Assembly: GCF_947331445.1 (NCBI RefSeq)
Contig: NZ_CAMZOG010000016.1
Span: 1-61,212 of the forward strand
Source of the DNA: Parendozoicomonas sp. Alg238-R29
GTDB taxonomy: Bacteria > Pseudomonadota > Gammaproteobacteria > Pseudomonadales > Endozoicomonadaceae
DNA: 61,212 nucleotides
Direction: 5' to 3'
Shown here: piece by piece, positions 28,041 to 38,228 of the stretch
Position numbering within the stretch: the first letter of the stretch is position 1
How the letters are laid out: the number at the start of each line of letters is the position of its first letter
Translations under genes and position numbers: made by a program
The notes under the pieces: generated by a model
What the model was told of the DNA's origin: nothing
What the model saw: only the letters and a program-made list of their open reading frames with translations
Databases searched by the model: none

Positions 28041-29189
28041 TCAGGAAGCTCTATCTATGACTCTCACAACTTCCGGTTGCTGGGCGGCTTCCTGTCGCAT
28101 AGCCTCGTAACGGGCGCTGCGACGGGTTTTATCCATGACCGATCCAACCAGTTGTCCACAAGCTGCATCAATATCATCACCACGTGTCTTACGAACTGTA
28201 GTGTTAAAGCCGGCATCCATCAACGCAACCTGGAAACGTCGAATCGCATTATTGCTGGGACGCTCATATCCCGAATGAGGGAATGGATTGAAGGGTATCA
28301 GGTTAATCTTACAGGGTACATCTTTCAGCAGGCTGATCGTCTGTCTGGCATGCTCAGGCTGGTCATTCACACCAGCCATCAACGTGTATTCAATGGTAAC
28401 AACCCGTGAGGTATCCGGAAGACTGGCCATATATTCATCAATGGCAGTCAGTAGCTCTTTCAGATTGTATTTTTTGTTGATCGGCACCAACTCATTACGC
28501 AGCTCGTCGTTAGGCGCATGCAGGGAAACGGCTAACGATACATCGGTACGACCAATCATTTTACGCAGGTTTGGAACTACGCCAGAGGTACTTAAGGTTA
28601 CCCGGCGTTTGGACAGACCATAACCAAAATCGTCCATCATCAGTTCCATAGAATCCATTACGTTCTCAAAGTTGAGCAGAGGTTCACCCATGCCCATCAT
28701 CACAACATTGGTTACGGAACGCTCTTCACTGGAAGACGGAAATCCAAAGGATTTCACCGCCATCCATACCTGACCAATAATTTCAGCGACGGTCAGATCA
28801 GAATTAAAGCCCTGTTTTCCGGTAGAGCAAAAACTGCAATCCAGAGCACAGCCGGCCTGAGAAGACACACACAGAGTTCCGCGCTTGCCATCCGGAATAT
28901 AAACAGTTTCCACGCTACTGCCGCTGGCAACACGCACTACCCACTTGCGGGTACCATCTTCGGAAATCTTGTAGGAAACAACTTCCGGGCCACGAACTTC
29001 GGCCACCTCTTTCAGCTTGGCACGCAAGGCCTTACTGACATTGGTCATAGCGTCAAAATCTTCGACACCGAAGTGATGGATCCACTTCATAACCTGCTGG
29101 GCACGAAAAGGCTTCTCACCAATTTCCTTAAAGAAAGCGGCAAGCTTATCCTTTGTCAGCCCCAGTAGATTAACTTTCTCAACACTCAT
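28041..29189 (-). CDS. rlmN: 23S rRNA / tRNA adenine-C2 methyltransferase RlmN
   Basis: A 382-residue radical-SAM enzyme. The Fe-S cluster motif CX3CX2C is at residues 114, 118 and 121 (CALDCSFC). MGMGEPLLN binds SAM, and the C-terminal [12 protein letters not shown] holds the second catalytic cysteine. It methylates A2503 of 23S rRNA and A37 of some tRNAs. The frame extends to 29219, but GAGGTG lies nine bases before the ATG at 29189 ([11 protein letters not shown]), which also matches homologues. It depends on Fe-S clusters built by the nearby isc operon. Confidence 0.97.
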   Translation of the reverse strand: MSVEKVNLLGLTKDKLAAFFKEIGEKPFRAQQVMKWIHHFGVEDFDAMTNVSKALRAKLKEVAEVRGPEVVSYKISEDGTRKWVVRVASGSSVETVYIPDGKRGTLCVSSQAGCALDCSFCSTGKQGFNSDLTVAEIIGQVWMAVKSFGFPSSSEERSVTNVVMMGMGEPLLNFENVMDSMELMMDDFGYGLSKRRVTLSTSGVVPNLRKMIGRTDVSLAVSLHAPNDELRNELVPINKKYNLKELLTAIDEYMASLPDTSRVVTIEYTLMAGVNDQPEHARQTISLLKDVPCKINLIPFNPFPHSGYERPSNNAIRRFQVALMDAGFNTTVRKTRGDDIDAACGQLVGSVMDKTRRSARYEAMRQEAAQQPEVVRVIDRAS

Positions 29190-29243
29190 CGATCTCATCA
29201 CCTCGGTATCAAACCGCACTCGCTATCTTGCTTTTACAAAGAG

Positions 29244-29675
29244 TTAGCGGGTACGTGGACAGATTTCGCTGTCCTCGAAGAAGTAAGCCACTTCCCGGGC
29301 TGCAGATTCAGGGGCATCAGACCCGTGAACAGCATTTTCATCAATAGTTTCAGCAAAATCGGCACGAATAGTGCCTTCTGCTGCTTCTTTAGGGTTGGTT
29401 GCGCCCATCAATTCACGATGAAGAGCAACAGCATTTTCGCCTTCCAGTACAGATACAACCACCGGACCGGAGGTCATAAATGACACCAGATCACCAAAGA
29501 AAGGGCGCTCTTTATGCTCTGCGTAAAAACCTTCAGCCTTCTCCTGAGAGAGGTGCTGCATCTTACCCGCAATAATTTTAAGACCGGCTTTCTCAAAACG
29601 GCTGTAAATTTTGCCAACAACATTTTTGGCAACAGCATCCGGCTTAATAATGGATAATGTACGCTCTACGGCCAT
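29244..29675 (-). CDS. ndk: Nucleoside diphosphate kinase
   Basis: 143 residues, standard length. The N-terminus is the classical [14 protein letters not shown]. The phosphorylated His117 lies in [13 protein letters not shown]. It balances nucleoside triphosphate pools by phosphate transfer from ATP. In Pseudomonas ndk directly follows iscX; here gpt, gsk and an enzyme relic lie between them. Confidence 0.98.
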   Translation of the reverse strand: MAVERTLSIIKPDAVAKNVVGKIYSRFEKAGLKIIAGKMQHLSQEKAEGFYAEHKERPFFGDLVSFMTSGPVVVSVLEGENAVALHRELMGATNPKEAAEGTIRADFAETIDENAVHGSDAPESAAREVAYFFEDSEICPRTR

Positions 29676-29831
29676 TTGCTTTCTCCTGACATTTGCTTGT
29701 TACAGCTAGCTCCGAATACTGATTTCAGAACCCAGATCTTGCTGACTTTTTATTCGGGGCGATTCTAACCGAAGCCCCTCCTATTAGCGAGCAAACATCA
29801 GGACAAACACCTACCTAGAGCCGATCGCCAC

Positions 29832-30275
29832 TTACTCTTCCCAGGGGAAAAATACCCAGCAATCCTGATCCACTTTCTTCAGCCATGTGTCAACCATATC
29901 CAAACCAGCAGGTTTGGCATAAATAGTAGTCACGTGAGCCTGTGGCAGCATCTCTCGTACTAAGCGAATGGTTTTTCCAGTATCAACCAGATCATCCACA
30001 ACTAACCAGCCATCACCACCATCTTCAAGAGATATACTCTTAAGCAGTTGAAGTTCGCCCTGGTCTTGACCGTCGTAGCTGGCAATACAGACTGTATCGA
30101 CATGGGAAATATCCAACTCCCGAGACAAAACAGTCGCAGGGCCAAGACCACCACGGGTAATGGCCAGCATGCCTTTCCACTCCCGATCCTTTAATTTTGC
30201 ACCCAACTCACGGGTATCGCGGTGAAACTCTTCCCAGGAAATATGTAATTCCTGATGGTATGCGCCTTCAGCCAT
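29832..30275 (-). CDS. gpt: Xanthine(-guanine) phosphoribosyltransferase Gpt
   Basis: 147 residues, similar to E. coli Gpt (152). Visible motifs are WKGMLAITRGGLGPA, HVDTVCIASYDGQ, the PRPP loop VVDDLVDTGKT and YAKPAG. It converts guanine or xanthine to the monophosphate with PRPP. The frame continues to 30422, but homology begins at the ATG at 30275, with AGGAAA upstream. A terminator lies only 33 bases before the start, so gpt needs its own promoter or depends on read-through from gsk. Confidence 0.93.
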   Translation of the reverse strand: MAEGAYHQELHISWEEFHRDTRELGAKLKDREWKGMLAITRGGLGPATVLSRELDISHVDTVCIASYDGQDQGELQLLKSISLEDGGDGWLVVDDLVDTGKTIRLVREMLPQAHVTTIYAKPAGLDMVDTWLKKVDQDCWVFFPWEE

Positions 30276-30307
30276 GGCGGTTTCCTGATATTTGATGGTC
30301 TGGATGA

Positions 30308-30338
30308 CAAAAACCCTGCCGGAGCGAAACGGCAGGGT
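30308..30338 (-). terminator. Intrinsic terminator between gsk and gpt
   Basis: ACCCTGCCG and CGGCAGGGT (9-bp stem) are followed by TTTTTG on the minus strand. It lies about 70 bases past the gsk stop and just before gpt, so it could end gsk transcripts or attenuate gpt. Confidence 0.75.
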
Positions 30339-30409
30339 AATAAAAAATTTGCGACATTCTAGAAACTGAGTTCTTTCAACTCTATGCGGATTTTCCGTCA
30401 ACAATACAG

Positions 30410-31711
30410 TTAACGACTCCAATACGCCTCTTCAAGGCTATCCTCACGCTCTGGCAAACCACGAGATAAACGCGGAGAACTTTGGGCAAGAACCTGGTAA
30501 CTCACACGGTTGGCATACTTACAAACTTGGGCAAAGGACGAATACGTAAGATAAGAGCGGATATGTTTTCCAGAAGTCGGCAACACCTTGGCATGAAACG
30601 CATTCGCCGCCAGATCGTGAACAACGGCAGCCAGCGCACCATCACCTGCGCCATTGGTGTTACTGATACGCTTTGGCCCACCCATATAAGGGTCAATCTG
30701 CGCATAAACCTTGACCGGGTTCTGGCAGGCCTTACGCGCCATCGGACGACTGAATTCAAAGCGATTAAAGTCGCTGATCGACCCAGAGCGAATTGGGTTA
30801 CTGGTTTGACGAAGAACGTCTTTATCCGCATAACCACTCAGATACAAACCTTCTGGCCCAGCGGTCAAAAGAATCATATCGGTCATATTCAACAATTCTT
30901 CGTTGGCCAACAATAGATCACTGTGACCGGTCAGAGCAGCCGCCTCTTCTTCGTTCATAGCGGCAACATTCACGTACTCAGCGATAAATTCTCTAAGCTC
31001 TTTCTTACGCGCTTCCACCAGTAAATGAGAACCAAGAGTCAGAATGACAGGAACGTCATTAGCTTTAGCAACCTGAGCAGCCTTTATGGTGGCTCCATAA
31101 ATAGGCAGATCTGGATTAGCCAGAGTGTAAGCGCACAGCAACAAAGCAGAACTGCTGGCCACTTTATCTTCTGGAATAAAGTCCGCGCTTAATTGGTTCA
31201 TTGCACCGGAGCTGATACCAAACGTGCGTTCACCATCTGGAGTAATCAGGGCAAAGGCACGACCAATGGCCCCAGGAACAGGCTGCAAATAAGTCAGATC
31301 AACTTTACTGCTGGTATTGCACAGATAGCGATAAGCGGATGTACCAATAACGATATTTTCACTCATCACTCCAAATTGAACGGAGCTGTCGTCTGCCAAA
31401 ACAGAATAATTGTGCAGGGTGTTGCCGATAGTACCGCCAGCAAATTCCTCTTCTATAAGCTCGTTTTCAAGCAGGTAGGCATAAAGTCTTTGGGCAGCTG
31501 CATCATCGGACAATAACTGTGAAGCACCTTTCTTCAGACCGAAGTCATGCAACACGCTCTCATCTATCCGGGCAGTAACATCCACAATATTCTGATCGAT
31601 ACCTGTGACATAGGTATTTACGTGACCGAAGGTGACACTTTCGCGATCAAAACGGTTATCTGCATTTACAGGAAAATAATGTTTAATTTTCCGCTGGCCG
31701 GGAAACTTCAT
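30410..31711 (-). CDS. gsk: Inosine-guanosine kinase Gsk
   Basis: 433 residues, very similar to E. coli Gsk (434), which phosphorylates inosine and guanosine. It is a PfkB/ribokinase-fold enzyme: FAGGTIGNTLHNYSVLADD, the anion-hole motif SNTNGAGDGALAAVVHD with the catalytic Asp, and a C-terminus SPRLSRGLPEREDSLEEAYW. The E. coli start MKFPG aligns exactly with the ATG at 31711, with AGGTGG just upstream. Together with gpt it forms a purine salvage pair that interrupts the usual iscX-ndk neighbourhood. Confidence 0.96.
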   Translation of the reverse strand: MKFPGQRKIKHYFPVNADNRFDRESVTFGHVNTYVTGIDQNIVDVTARIDESVLHDFGLKKGASQLLSDDAAAQRLYAYLLENELIEEEFAGGTIGNTLHNYSVLADDSSVQFGVMSENIVIGTSAYRYLCNTSSKVDLTYLQPVPGAIGRAFALITPDGERTFGISSGAMNQLSADFIPEDKVASSSALLLCAYTLANPDLPIYGATIKAAQVAKANDVPVILTLGSHLLVEARKKELREFIAEYVNVAAMNEEEAAALTGHSDLLLANEELLNMTDMILLTAGPEGLYLSGYADKDVLRQTSNPIRSGSISDFNRFEFSRPMARKACQNPVKVYAQIDPYMGGPKRISNTNGAGDGALAAVVHDLAANAFHAKVLPTSGKHIRSYLTYSSFAQVCKYANRVSYQVLAQSSPRLSRGLPEREDSLEEAYWSR

Positions 31712-31895
31712 GAACCACCTGCCGCACAGGGCTACTACATGGGGAACTGGCATAAGCTGACCAGCGAACAGGATTGCTGAACAGCGTTATAAAAGGGCGC
31801 GCATTGTACGCCCGATCACGAAAATAGGCCATATTTATGCGTAAAACCGTAGATTTGGCATAAGACACACTCCCTCATACAAACATCACACGCTA

Positions 31896-32090
31896 CTATT
31901 CTTCTCCCAGCGCTGTGCGATTGATGATTTCGCCCTGTACTTCTTTGCACAACCCAACAAAGAGAGCACTGTAACCCGCAACCCGCACGATCAACCCACG
32001 ACAATCCTCGGGGTGTTTTTGTGCCTGTATCAGAGTTTCGTTATCTACATGACTGATGGACTGCCCACGATTCAGTGGACGAACCCTTAA
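31896..32090 (-). pseudogene. Relic of a glycyl-radical enzyme (C-terminal end only)
   Basis: On the minus strand a frame without a start ends in [19 protein letters not shown] then [18 protein letters not shown] and NRTALGEE. This is the C-terminal glycyl-radical domain of pyruvate-formate-lyase/glycerol-dehydratase-like enzymes; the radical glycine would be the G of RVAGYS. Only about 65 codons remain. An in-frame stop lies upstream (near 32140), and the catalytic barrel is absent. It is a decayed gene, not a stand-alone GrcA: it lacks the conserved GrcA N-terminus. No activase gene is nearby. Confidence 0.75.
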
Positions 32091-32278
32091 ATCCAGAAAA
32101 ACACGAGGGAACCATAAACACCACCGCTGGCATCATAAGACGATCGAATCATCTAGCCTTGAGGGTTGCCCCCGGTGGCTCTGAGTGCCACCGAGTCGGT
32201 GAATACACCCTAGAGAGAAAACCCCTCACAGATTACTGCAAGGGGTTATTTGAGACTTGAAACGCAAGGCCAGGAAAA
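32091..32278. other. Non-coding stretch between the enzyme relic and iscX
   Basis: No gene is seen. It holds a small stem GGTGGC/GCCACC near 32174-32192 and the isc terminator. Together with the relic this makes a gene-poor interval of more than 500 bases in an otherwise compact region. Confidence 0.5.
32219..32250 (-). terminator. Probable terminator of the isc operon
   Basis: On the minus strand AACCCCT pairs with AGGGGTT around a 14-base loop, followed by TTTTCT. It lies about 30 bases past the iscX stop. Confidence 0.65.
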
Positions 32279-32473
32279 TCAATCCACTTCTTCAATCCAG
32301 GCAGCCTGAATAGCTTCCAGAACCTTCTCACCACAGCGATCTGGATCATCATCAAAGCCTTCCAAATCTATTACCCATTTACGCAAATCAACAAAGTTTA
32401 CGTAACGGGGATCAACATCCTGCTTTCCGTCAGCCAATTCTATAGCGATATCCTGAATATCAGACCATCTCAT
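32279..32473 (-). CDS. iscX: Fe-S cluster assembly protein IscX
   Basis: A 64-residue acidic protein typical of IscX (WSDIQDIAIELADGKQDVDP, YVNFVDLRKWV, FDDDPDRCGEKVLEAIQAAW). It binds IscS and iron and tunes cluster assembly. Its ATG overlaps the fdx stop as TGATG. It is the last gene of the isc operon. Confidence 0.97.
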   Translation of the reverse strand: MRWSDIQDIAIELADGKQDVDPRYVNFVDLRKWVIDLEGFDDDPDRCGEKVLEAIQAAWIEEVD

Positions 32474-32820
32474 CAGTGCTTCTCCGACACCTGGTTAATG
32501 GTATAACGAGGAACCTCTACAACCAGTTCTTCGTTGCCCACTACCGCCTGACACCCGAGACGGGACTCGGGCTCAAGACCCCAGGCCTTATCCAGCATGT
32601 CATCTTCCAGTTCGTCAGACTCTCCTAACGAGTCAAACCCTTCGCGGACAATGACATGACAAGTTGTGCAGGCACAGGATTTCTCGCAGGCATGCTCAAT
32701 CTCTATCCCTTCAGACAGAGCTGCGTCCAAAACAGTGGTGCCGGGCTCTACTTCAACCACCGCCCCCTCTGGGCACAACTCTTCATTGGGTAGAAAGACA
32801 ACCCGGGTTTTCTCAGACAT
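32473..32820 (-). CDS. fdx: ISC [2Fe-2S] ferredoxin
   Basis: 115 residues of the adrenodoxin-like ISC ferredoxin type. Cluster ligands are Cys45, Cys51, Cys54 and Cys90 (in ACEKSCACTTCH and SRLGCQA). It donates electrons during Fe-S cluster assembly on IscU. It begins two bases after the hscA stop and overlaps iscX by one base. Confidence 0.97.
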   Translation of the reverse strand: MSEKTRVVFLPNEELCPEGAVVEVEPGTTVLDAALSEGIEIEHACEKSCACTTCHVIVREGFDSLGESDELEDDMLDKAWGLEPESRLGCQAVVGNEELVVEVPRYTINQVSEKH

Positions 32821-32822
32821 GT

Positions 32823-34712
32823 TTACTCCTCAGGCCTGTCATTCTGACTATTATCAGGCTCAAAATATTCCACCGCCTGTCCGGACAAGGCCGCCCGGAT
32901 ACCTTCATTCATACGGCGTGCAGCAAATACTTCTGATGCTTTGGCCACCTCTTCGGTCACCTTCACAACAAATGCCGAATCTGTACTCTTGGTTGCTTCT
33001 GCAAGGCGGCGAGCCTCTCCAGCAAGATGCACCTGCTCTTCTTTGCTGAGAAGAATATCACCATCCTTACGCAACGCACTCTCAAGAGCTTCAAAAATAC
33101 GTTCGGCTTCAACCCGTGCTTCCAGAAGCTTACGGGCTTCGCGGTCTTCCTGAGCATGGGTATAAGAAGACTGCAACATATCGGTAATCTGACCTTCAGA
33201 AAGACCATAAGAAGGCTTGATCTCTATACTGGCAGCAACACCGGTAGACTGTTCGGTAGCACTGACACTCAGCAAACCGTCCGCATCCACCTGAAATGTT
33301 ACCCGAATCCGGGCCATGCCAGCAGGCATTGGAGGAATACCATTAAGAACAAAGCGAGCCAATGAGCGGTTCACATCAATAACTTCTCGCTCACCTTGGA
33401 GAACATGGATAGCCATAGCTGTCTGGCCATCTTTGAAGGTAGTGAACTCCTGAGCTCTGGCAACAGGAATAGTTGTGTTCCGGTGGATAACCTTTTCCAT
33501 CAGCCCACCCATGGTTTCCAAACCAAGAGACAGCGGAATAACATCCAGAAGCAGGAGATCATCGGCAGGCTTATTTCCTGCCAACACATCCGCCTGTAAA
33601 GCAGCGCCAACAGCAACGACACGATCAGGGTCGATACCCGTCATTGGTTGTTTACCAATCAGTTCCGCTACACGTTCACGCACTCTTGGCACACGGGTGG
33701 AACCACCTACCATGACCACCTCCTGAACATCTGCCGCTTTCAGTTTGGCATCGCGCAGGGATTTCTTAACACTCTTAAGTGTGCGGTCAATCAGTGGATC
33801 AACCAAAGCATCAAAGGTTTCACGGCCAATTGTTCCAACCCAGCCTTCGAAGCTCACTTCAGTTGAGTCTGCATCAGTCAGAGATTCTTTGGCAGCGCAG
33901 GCAGAATCAAGAAGCTTTCGTTGCTGCTCCGGTGTCAGGGCAGACATTTCCATTCCTGCCTGCTCCAGAATCCAGCCCGCGACCACCTGATCAAAATCAT
34001 CGCCACCCAGAGCAGTATCACCACCAGTGGCCAGCACTTCAAAAACACCACGGTGCAGACGAAGTATGGAAATATCGAAAGTACCACCACCCAGATCATA
34101 AACAGCGATAATCCCTTCACCCTGCTGATCCAGACCATAGGCGACAGCTGCCGCAGTTGGCTCATTCAGAAGACGAAGAACCTCAAGCCCTGCAAGGCGG
34201 GCAGCATCTTTTGTCGCCTGACGTTGGGCATCATCAAAGTAGGCAGGCACTGTGATCACAGCACCGAGAAGATCCCCCCCCAGGGATTCCTCTGCGCGGC
34301 GACGCAGGGACTTCAGGATTTCTGCTGAAACCTGAACAGGGCTCTTTTCTCCCTGAACCGTTTCAATAAACGGCATCCCCTGATCTGCACGGGTAAAACG
34401 ATAAGGCAGCACATCGCCCAGTGCACGAATATCATCGACACCACGCCCCATAAAGCGTTTTACGGAAATAATAGTATTGAGAGGATCTTCCGCAGCAAGG
34501 CGGCGCGCCTCAACACCGGTCATAGTGCATTCGGCACCATAATGAACAACAGAAGGAAGGATATGCTCTCCGCCAGCATCGGGGAGAGTTTCTGCACTAC
34601 CACTGCGTACAGTAGCAACTAAAGAGTTGGTTGTTCCAAGATCAATACCAACAGCCAGCTTTCGCTGATGAGGGTCAGGGCTTTGCCCAGGCTCGGATAT
34701 CTGCAGTAACAT
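32823..34712 (-). CDS. hscA: Fe-S cluster assembly chaperone HscA
   Basis: A 629-residue specialised Hsp70. The nucleotide-binding domain has [50 protein letters not shown] and [14 protein letters not shown]. The substrate-binding domain follows [14 protein letters not shown]. It removes the cluster from IscU, helped by HscB. It starts with [11 protein letters not shown], as in other HscA proteins, and ends slightly longer than the E. coli protein (616). Confidence 0.98.
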   Translation of the reverse strand: MLLQISEPGQSPDPHQRKLAVGIDLGTTNSLVATVRSGSAETLPDAGGEHILPSVVHYGAECTMTGVEARRLAAEDPLNTIISVKRFMGRGVDDIRALGDVLPYRFTRADQGMPFIETVQGEKSPVQVSAEILKSLRRRAEESLGGDLLGAVITVPAYFDDAQRQATKDAARLAGLEVLRLLNEPTAAAVAYGLDQQGEGIIAVYDLGGGTFDISILRLHRGVFEVLATGGDTALGGDDFDQVVAGWILEQAGMEMSALTPEQQRKLLDSACAAKESLTDADSTEVSFEGWVGTIGRETFDALVDPLIDRTLKSVKKSLRDAKLKAADVQEVVMVGGSTRVPRVRERVAELIGKQPMTGIDPDRVVAVGAALQADVLAGNKPADDLLLLDVIPLSLGLETMGGLMEKVIHRNTTIPVARAQEFTTFKDGQTAMAIHVLQGEREVIDVNRSLARFVLNGIPPMPAGMARIRVTFQVDADGLLSVSATEQSTGVAASIEIKPSYGLSEGQITDMLQSSYTHAQEDREARKLLEARVEAERIFEALESALRKDGDILLSKEEQVHLAGEARRLAEATKSTDSAFVVKVTEEVAKASEVFAARRMNEGIRAALSGQAVEYFEPDNSQNDRPEE

Positions 34713-34833
34713 GATTTGTCCTAAACAGCCGGTTAATCTGCATCATCCGCATTCTATCAGCCTGTTGTTCGCGCTGTCGGCTCATGGCTGCTTGATGCTG
34801 ATATTAAGGGCTGACTTATCCTGAAAATGAAAG

Positions 34834-35412
34834 TCAATCGTCGAGAAGCTCTTCTTCCAGCTGTTCAGCTTCAGAGATCAACTTTTCAACAAAATGCATT
34901 TTGCGGGCAAAATCGGCAGCCTTTTTATAACCACCTTCGGTTTGCTCCTGCCACGCAGAAACAAAACCCTGCTGCATGTTGCTCATCAGAGCTTCCGCAC
35001 GCTCCACAACTTCAGCTACAGCAGCTTCCGAATCACTGCTTTCACGCACATCGCCCAGATCTTCTCTCAGAGACATCTGCTCCATTAAGAAGCCAGCATC
35101 CATCACCGTATTGGTTTCGATATCTACAGGGTGGCCGGAATATTCAAGCAAATAGAGTGCGCGCTTCAGTGGAGAGCGCAGGGTATCATAGGCTTCATTC
35201 ACGAAGGCCGCGCATTGTACAGCCATACGTTGCCCCCGCTCGCCCATTCCAGCAAAGCGATCTGGATGCACTACACGCTGAAGGTCAAGGTAGCGCCCTT
35301 GAATGGCATTTAAATCAACATCGTAGCCAGCCTCAATGCCAAACAACTCAAAATAACTGGCTCGCAGATCAACCCCTTCGAGAAGACCCTGCAAAGAGGC
35401 GTGATCAGACAT
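34834..35412 (-). CDS. hscB: Fe-S cluster assembly co-chaperone HscB
   Basis: 192 residues with an N-terminal J domain ([14 protein letters not shown], then VVHPDRFAG with the HPD motif at 49-51) and a C-terminal helical domain that binds IscU. The open frame reaches 35475 inside iscA, but the ATG at 35412, overlapping the iscA stop by eight bases, fits family starts. Translational coupling with iscA is likely, since no strong ribosome site is seen. About 120 bases separate it from hscA. Confidence 0.95.
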   Translation of the reverse strand: MSDHASLQGLLEGVDLRASYFELFGIEAGYDVDLNAIQGRYLDLQRVVHPDRFAGMGERGQRMAVQCAAFVNEAYDTLRSPLKRALYLLEYSGHPVDIETNTVMDAGFLMEQMSLREDLGDVRESSDSEAAVAEVVERAEALMSNMQQGFVSAWQEQTEGGYKKAADFARKMHFVEKLISEAEQLEEELLDD

Positions 35413-35728
35413 TAAAACTTTCGCCGCAGCCACATTCACTGGAAATGTTTGGATTGTTGAACTGGAAGCCTTCATTCAAGCCTTCTTTCACGAAGTCCAG
35501 TTCAGTGCCATCGAGGTAAACAAGACTTTTGGGATCAACAAAGACTTTTTCGCCGTGGAACTCAAACTCCTGGTCTTCAGGGTTCGCCTCATCCACAAAT
35601 TCCAGAACATACGCCATACCGGAGCAACCGCTGGTTTTTACACCGAGACGAATACCCAAGCCCTTGCCCCGTCCATTTAGCTGCCGACGAATGTGGCCTG
35701 CAGCGGCTTCAGTCATTGTTACTGCCAT
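35405..35728 (-). CDS. iscA: Fe-S cluster assembly protein IscA
   Basis: 107 residues from the ATG at 35728, the same length as E. coli IscA, with AGGA seven bases upstream; the ATG at 35746 is less likely. An A-type carrier with the three ligand cysteines Cys35 (SGCSGMAY), Cys99 and Cys101 (SECGCGESF). It transfers clusters or iron to apo-proteins. Confidence 0.97.
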   Translation of the reverse strand: MAVTMTEAAAGHIRRQLNGRGKGLGIRLGVKTSGCSGMAYVLEFVDEANPEDQEFEFHGEKVFVDPKSLVYLDGTELDFVKEGLNEGFQFNNPNISSECGCGESFNV

Positions 35729-35820
35729 GAATAATCCTGATGACATGTCTCGGCAGGCATTATCATTTCAATAAATACCTGCCGTAAATATTAAACGTTA
35801 ACTGCCTTGAGTAATTTCAC

Positions 35821-36213
35821 TCAGGCTGCACTATCGTTTTGCTTGGTGCGATAGTCTTCGATAGCCGCCTTGATAGCATCCTCTGCCAATACTGAGCAGT
35901 GGATTTTTACCGGAGGCAGAGCCAGCTCCTGCGCGATTTCGGTATTACGGATTTCAGCCGCCTCATCAAGAGTGCGTCCTTTCATCCACTCTGTAGCCAG
36001 AGAGCTGGAGGCAATCGCAGAGCCGCAACCATAGGTTTTAAACTTGGCGTCTTCAATAACGCCTTCACCATCAACCTTGATCTGCAGGCGCATAACATCA
36101 CCACAGGCGGGCGCCCCCACCATACCGGTGCCAACAGATGGGTCTTCGTCGTCCATCTTGCCAACGTTACGAGGATTCTCGTAGTGGTCGATTACTTTTT
36201 CACTGTAAGCCAT
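35821..36213 (-). CDS. iscU: Fe-S cluster scaffold protein IscU
   Basis: 130 residues. The three scaffold cysteines are Cys37 (GAPACGD), Cys63 (YGCGSAI) and Cys106 (KIHCSVLAE), and the HscA-binding LPPVK motif is at 99-103. Clusters are built here with sulfur from IscS. Confidence 0.98.
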   Translation of the reverse strand: MAYSEKVIDHYENPRNVGKMDDEDPSVGTGMVGAPACGDVMRLQIKVDGEGVIEDAKFKTYGCGSAIASSSLATEWMKGRTLDEAAEIRNTEIAQELALPPVKIHCSVLAEDAIKAAIEDYRTKQNDSAA

Positions 36214-36313
36214 GACTCATTCCTCCTGCCCGCTGCACTCAACAACAGGCATTCTCTATTCAGCGGCGTCTCTGCTTTCAGAGAACGTGTACATATTTGC
36301 CTGACTCAACAGA

Positions 36314-37528
36314 TCAGTGGGCAACCCATTCAACCTTATTGAGATCAACTCCGTCTTTGTACATATCCCAAAGCGGAGAGAGTTCACGCAGCTTTTCTAC
36401 CGCTGCTTTCACCTGATCAGCGGCATGGTCAACTTCTTCTTCTGTGGTGAAGCGACCAAAGCTGAAACGCAGGGAGCTGTGAGCCAGCTCATCATTCAAG
36501 CCAAGAGCCCGCAGAACATAAGAAGGCTCAAGGCTGGCAGATGTGCAGGCAGAACCTGAGGAAACAGCAATATCCCTCAGAGACATAATCAGAGATTCGC
36601 CTTCTACAAAGGCAAAGCTGACATTAAGAACACCAGGTACGCGCTGAGTAGCGGAACCATTTACGTGGACTTCTTCCATATCAGCAAAATGAGACATGAA
36701 ACGTTGCTTCAAGCTTTCTGCATGATCTGTGTTGGCCTGAAGCTCATTTTTAATAATTGCGCAGGCTTCACCCATACCAACAATCTGGTGAGTTGCCAGA
36801 GTACCGGAGCGCATGCCGCGTTCATGACCGCCACCGTGCATCTGGGCTTCCAGACGAATACGTGGCTTACGGCGTACAAACAGAGCACCAATACCTTTAG
36901 GACCATAGATTTTATGCCCGGAGAAGGACATCAGATCCACCTTCATTTCCTGCATGTCGATTGGCAGGCGTGCCAGACTTTGGGCAGCGTCAACGTGGAA
37001 AATAATCTTGCGGGAACGGGTCAGCTCACCAATAGCTGCGATGTCTGTCACTGTGCCAATTTCATTGTTTACATGCATCAGGGACACAAGGATTGTGTCT
37101 TCACGCATCGCGCTTTCAACCAGCTCTGGCGTAATGATGCCATCAGAACCTGGCTCAAGGTAAGTCACCTCGTAACCTTCACGCTCCAGCTGACGACAAG
37201 TGTCGAGAACAGCCTTGTGTTCCAGCTTGGAAGTAATGATGTGCTTACCATTCTTTTTATAGAAGTGGGCAACACCCTTGATAGCCAGATTGTCAGACTC
37301 TGTAGCGCCAGAAGTCCAGACAATCTCACGGGAATCGGCATTAATCAGCTCAGCCACTTGCAGACGGGCATTCTCAGCCGCTTCTTCTGCTTTCCAGCCG
37401 AATACATGGGAGCGAGATGCAGGATTTCCGAAGTTACCTTCAGTAGTCAGACACTGCACCATTTTTTCTGCCACTCGTGCATCAACCGGCGCTGTCGCGG
37501 CGTAATCGAGATAAATCGGCAGTTTCAT
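36314..37528 (-). CDS. iscS: Cysteine desulfurase IscS
   Basis: A 404-residue PLP enzyme that takes sulfur from cysteine. The PLP lysine is Lys206 ([12 protein letters not shown]), and the persulfide Cys328 lies on the flexible loop [17 protein letters not shown]. The family length is 404. CysE, encoded three genes upstream, makes the cysteine precursor O-acetylserine. Confidence 0.99.
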   Translation of the reverse strand: MKLPIYLDYAATAPVDARVAEKMVQCLTTEGNFGNPASRSHVFGWKAEEAAENARLQVAELINADSREIVWTSGATESDNLAIKGVAHFYKKNGKHIITSKLEHKAVLDTCRQLEREGYEVTYLEPGSDGIITPELVESAMREDTILVSLMHVNNEIGTVTDIAAIGELTRSRKIIFHVDAAQSLARLPIDMQEMKVDLMSFSGHKIYGPKGIGALFVRRKPRIRLEAQMHGGGHERGMRSGTLATHQIVGMGEACAIIKNELQANTDHAESLKQRFMSHFADMEEVHVNGSATQRVPGVLNVSFAFVEGESLIMSLRDIAVSSGSACTSASLEPSYVLRALGLNDELAHSSLRFSFGRFTTEEEVDHAADQVKAAVEKLRELSPLWDMYKDGVDLNKVEWVAH

Positions 37529-37614
37529 GTTCTGTTTTCTCCCAAGTATTTTCAGCCCGTCGTTTAAAGCGCCTTGATTTGTGGCAACCTTATTTTAAAC
37601 ACGGGGACAACAGG

Positions 37615-38115
37615 TCAGAGCGACTCAACAACTATGCGACGCCCTTTTTCCTCAGTTTCCAGCAATCGGGATTCTTCCTGCTCCCGATCTTGTCGTTCGG
37701 CAACGGAGCGGACTTCCTTCCGCTTCACCAGATCAGCAAGAGTGATACCACTCAAGAATCCATGTATCTGTTGACTGAGATCACACCAGAGATGATGGGT
37801 CAGGCACACATCACCCTGTTGGCAGCCTTCAGTTCCATGACAGCGAGTCGCATCAACGGATTCATCCACTGCATCAATCACTTCTGCGATACCAACGTTC
37901 TCACCGGCATCGCCGAGGCGGTAGCCGCCACCGGGGCCACGAACACTGGTTACAAGATTTCTACGACGCAGCTTGGCAAACAGCTGCTCAAGGTAGGACA
38001 GGGAAATCCCCTGACGCTCAGAAATGTCGGCCAACGCCACAGGGCCGCTATTGGAATGCAGCACCAGATCAAGCATGGCAGTGACCGCATAACGGCCTTT
38101 TGTAGTCAGACGCAT
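37615..38115 (-). CDS. iscR: Fe-S cluster-sensing regulator IscR
   Basis: A 166-residue Rrf2-family winged-helix repressor. The [2Fe-2S] ligands Cys92, Cys98, Cys104 and His107 are at the same positions as in E. coli. The recognition helix region is [15 protein letters not shown]. When loaded with a cluster it represses the isc promoter; a matching site is found upstream. Confidence 0.98.
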   Translation of the reverse strand: MRLTTKGRYAVTAMLDLVLHSNSGPVALADISERQGISLSYLEQLFAKLRRRNLVTSVRGPGGGYRLGDAGENVGIAEVIDAVDESVDATRCHGTEGCQQGDVCLTHHLWCDLSQQIHGFLSGITLADLVKRKEVRSVAERQDREQEESRLLETEEKGRRIVVESL

Positions 38116-38184
38116 ACCGCTTAACCTACCCGGAAGCGCTTACTCAGCACAAAAAGAAAGAAGCCTCAAACCACCGGTTCAAAA

Positions 38185-38207
38185 CACCTTTTTTCTTATG
38201 AAAGGTG
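38185..38207 (-). other. Hairpin in the iscR leader
   Basis: CACCTTT and AAAGGTG (7-bp stem) with a nine-base loop, followed on the minus strand by TTTTG, lie between the isc promoter and iscR. It resembles a weak terminator and could attenuate the operon. Confidence 0.4.
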
Positions 38208-38228
38208 GTATTTGGGCGCATGAGCTGA

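Noticed and set aside
31816-32004. 62-codon minus-strand ORF.
   Set aside because: Out-of-frame shadow of the glycyl-radical enzyme relic.
32180-32202. GTGCCACCGAGTCGGTG resembles the last hairpin of the Cas9 tracrRNA scaffold (GTGGCACCGAGTCGGTGC).
   Set aside because: Chance similarity: no Cas gene, repeat array or anti-repeat is nearby, and the rest of the scaffold is absent.
34827-35519. 230-codon plus-strand ORF.
   Set aside because: Antisense to hscB; composition (Gln/Arg/Pro-rich) and lack of a ribosome site argue against it.
36665-37567. 300-codon plus-strand ORF.
   Set aside because: Antisense shadow of iscS, whose protein is unmistakable.
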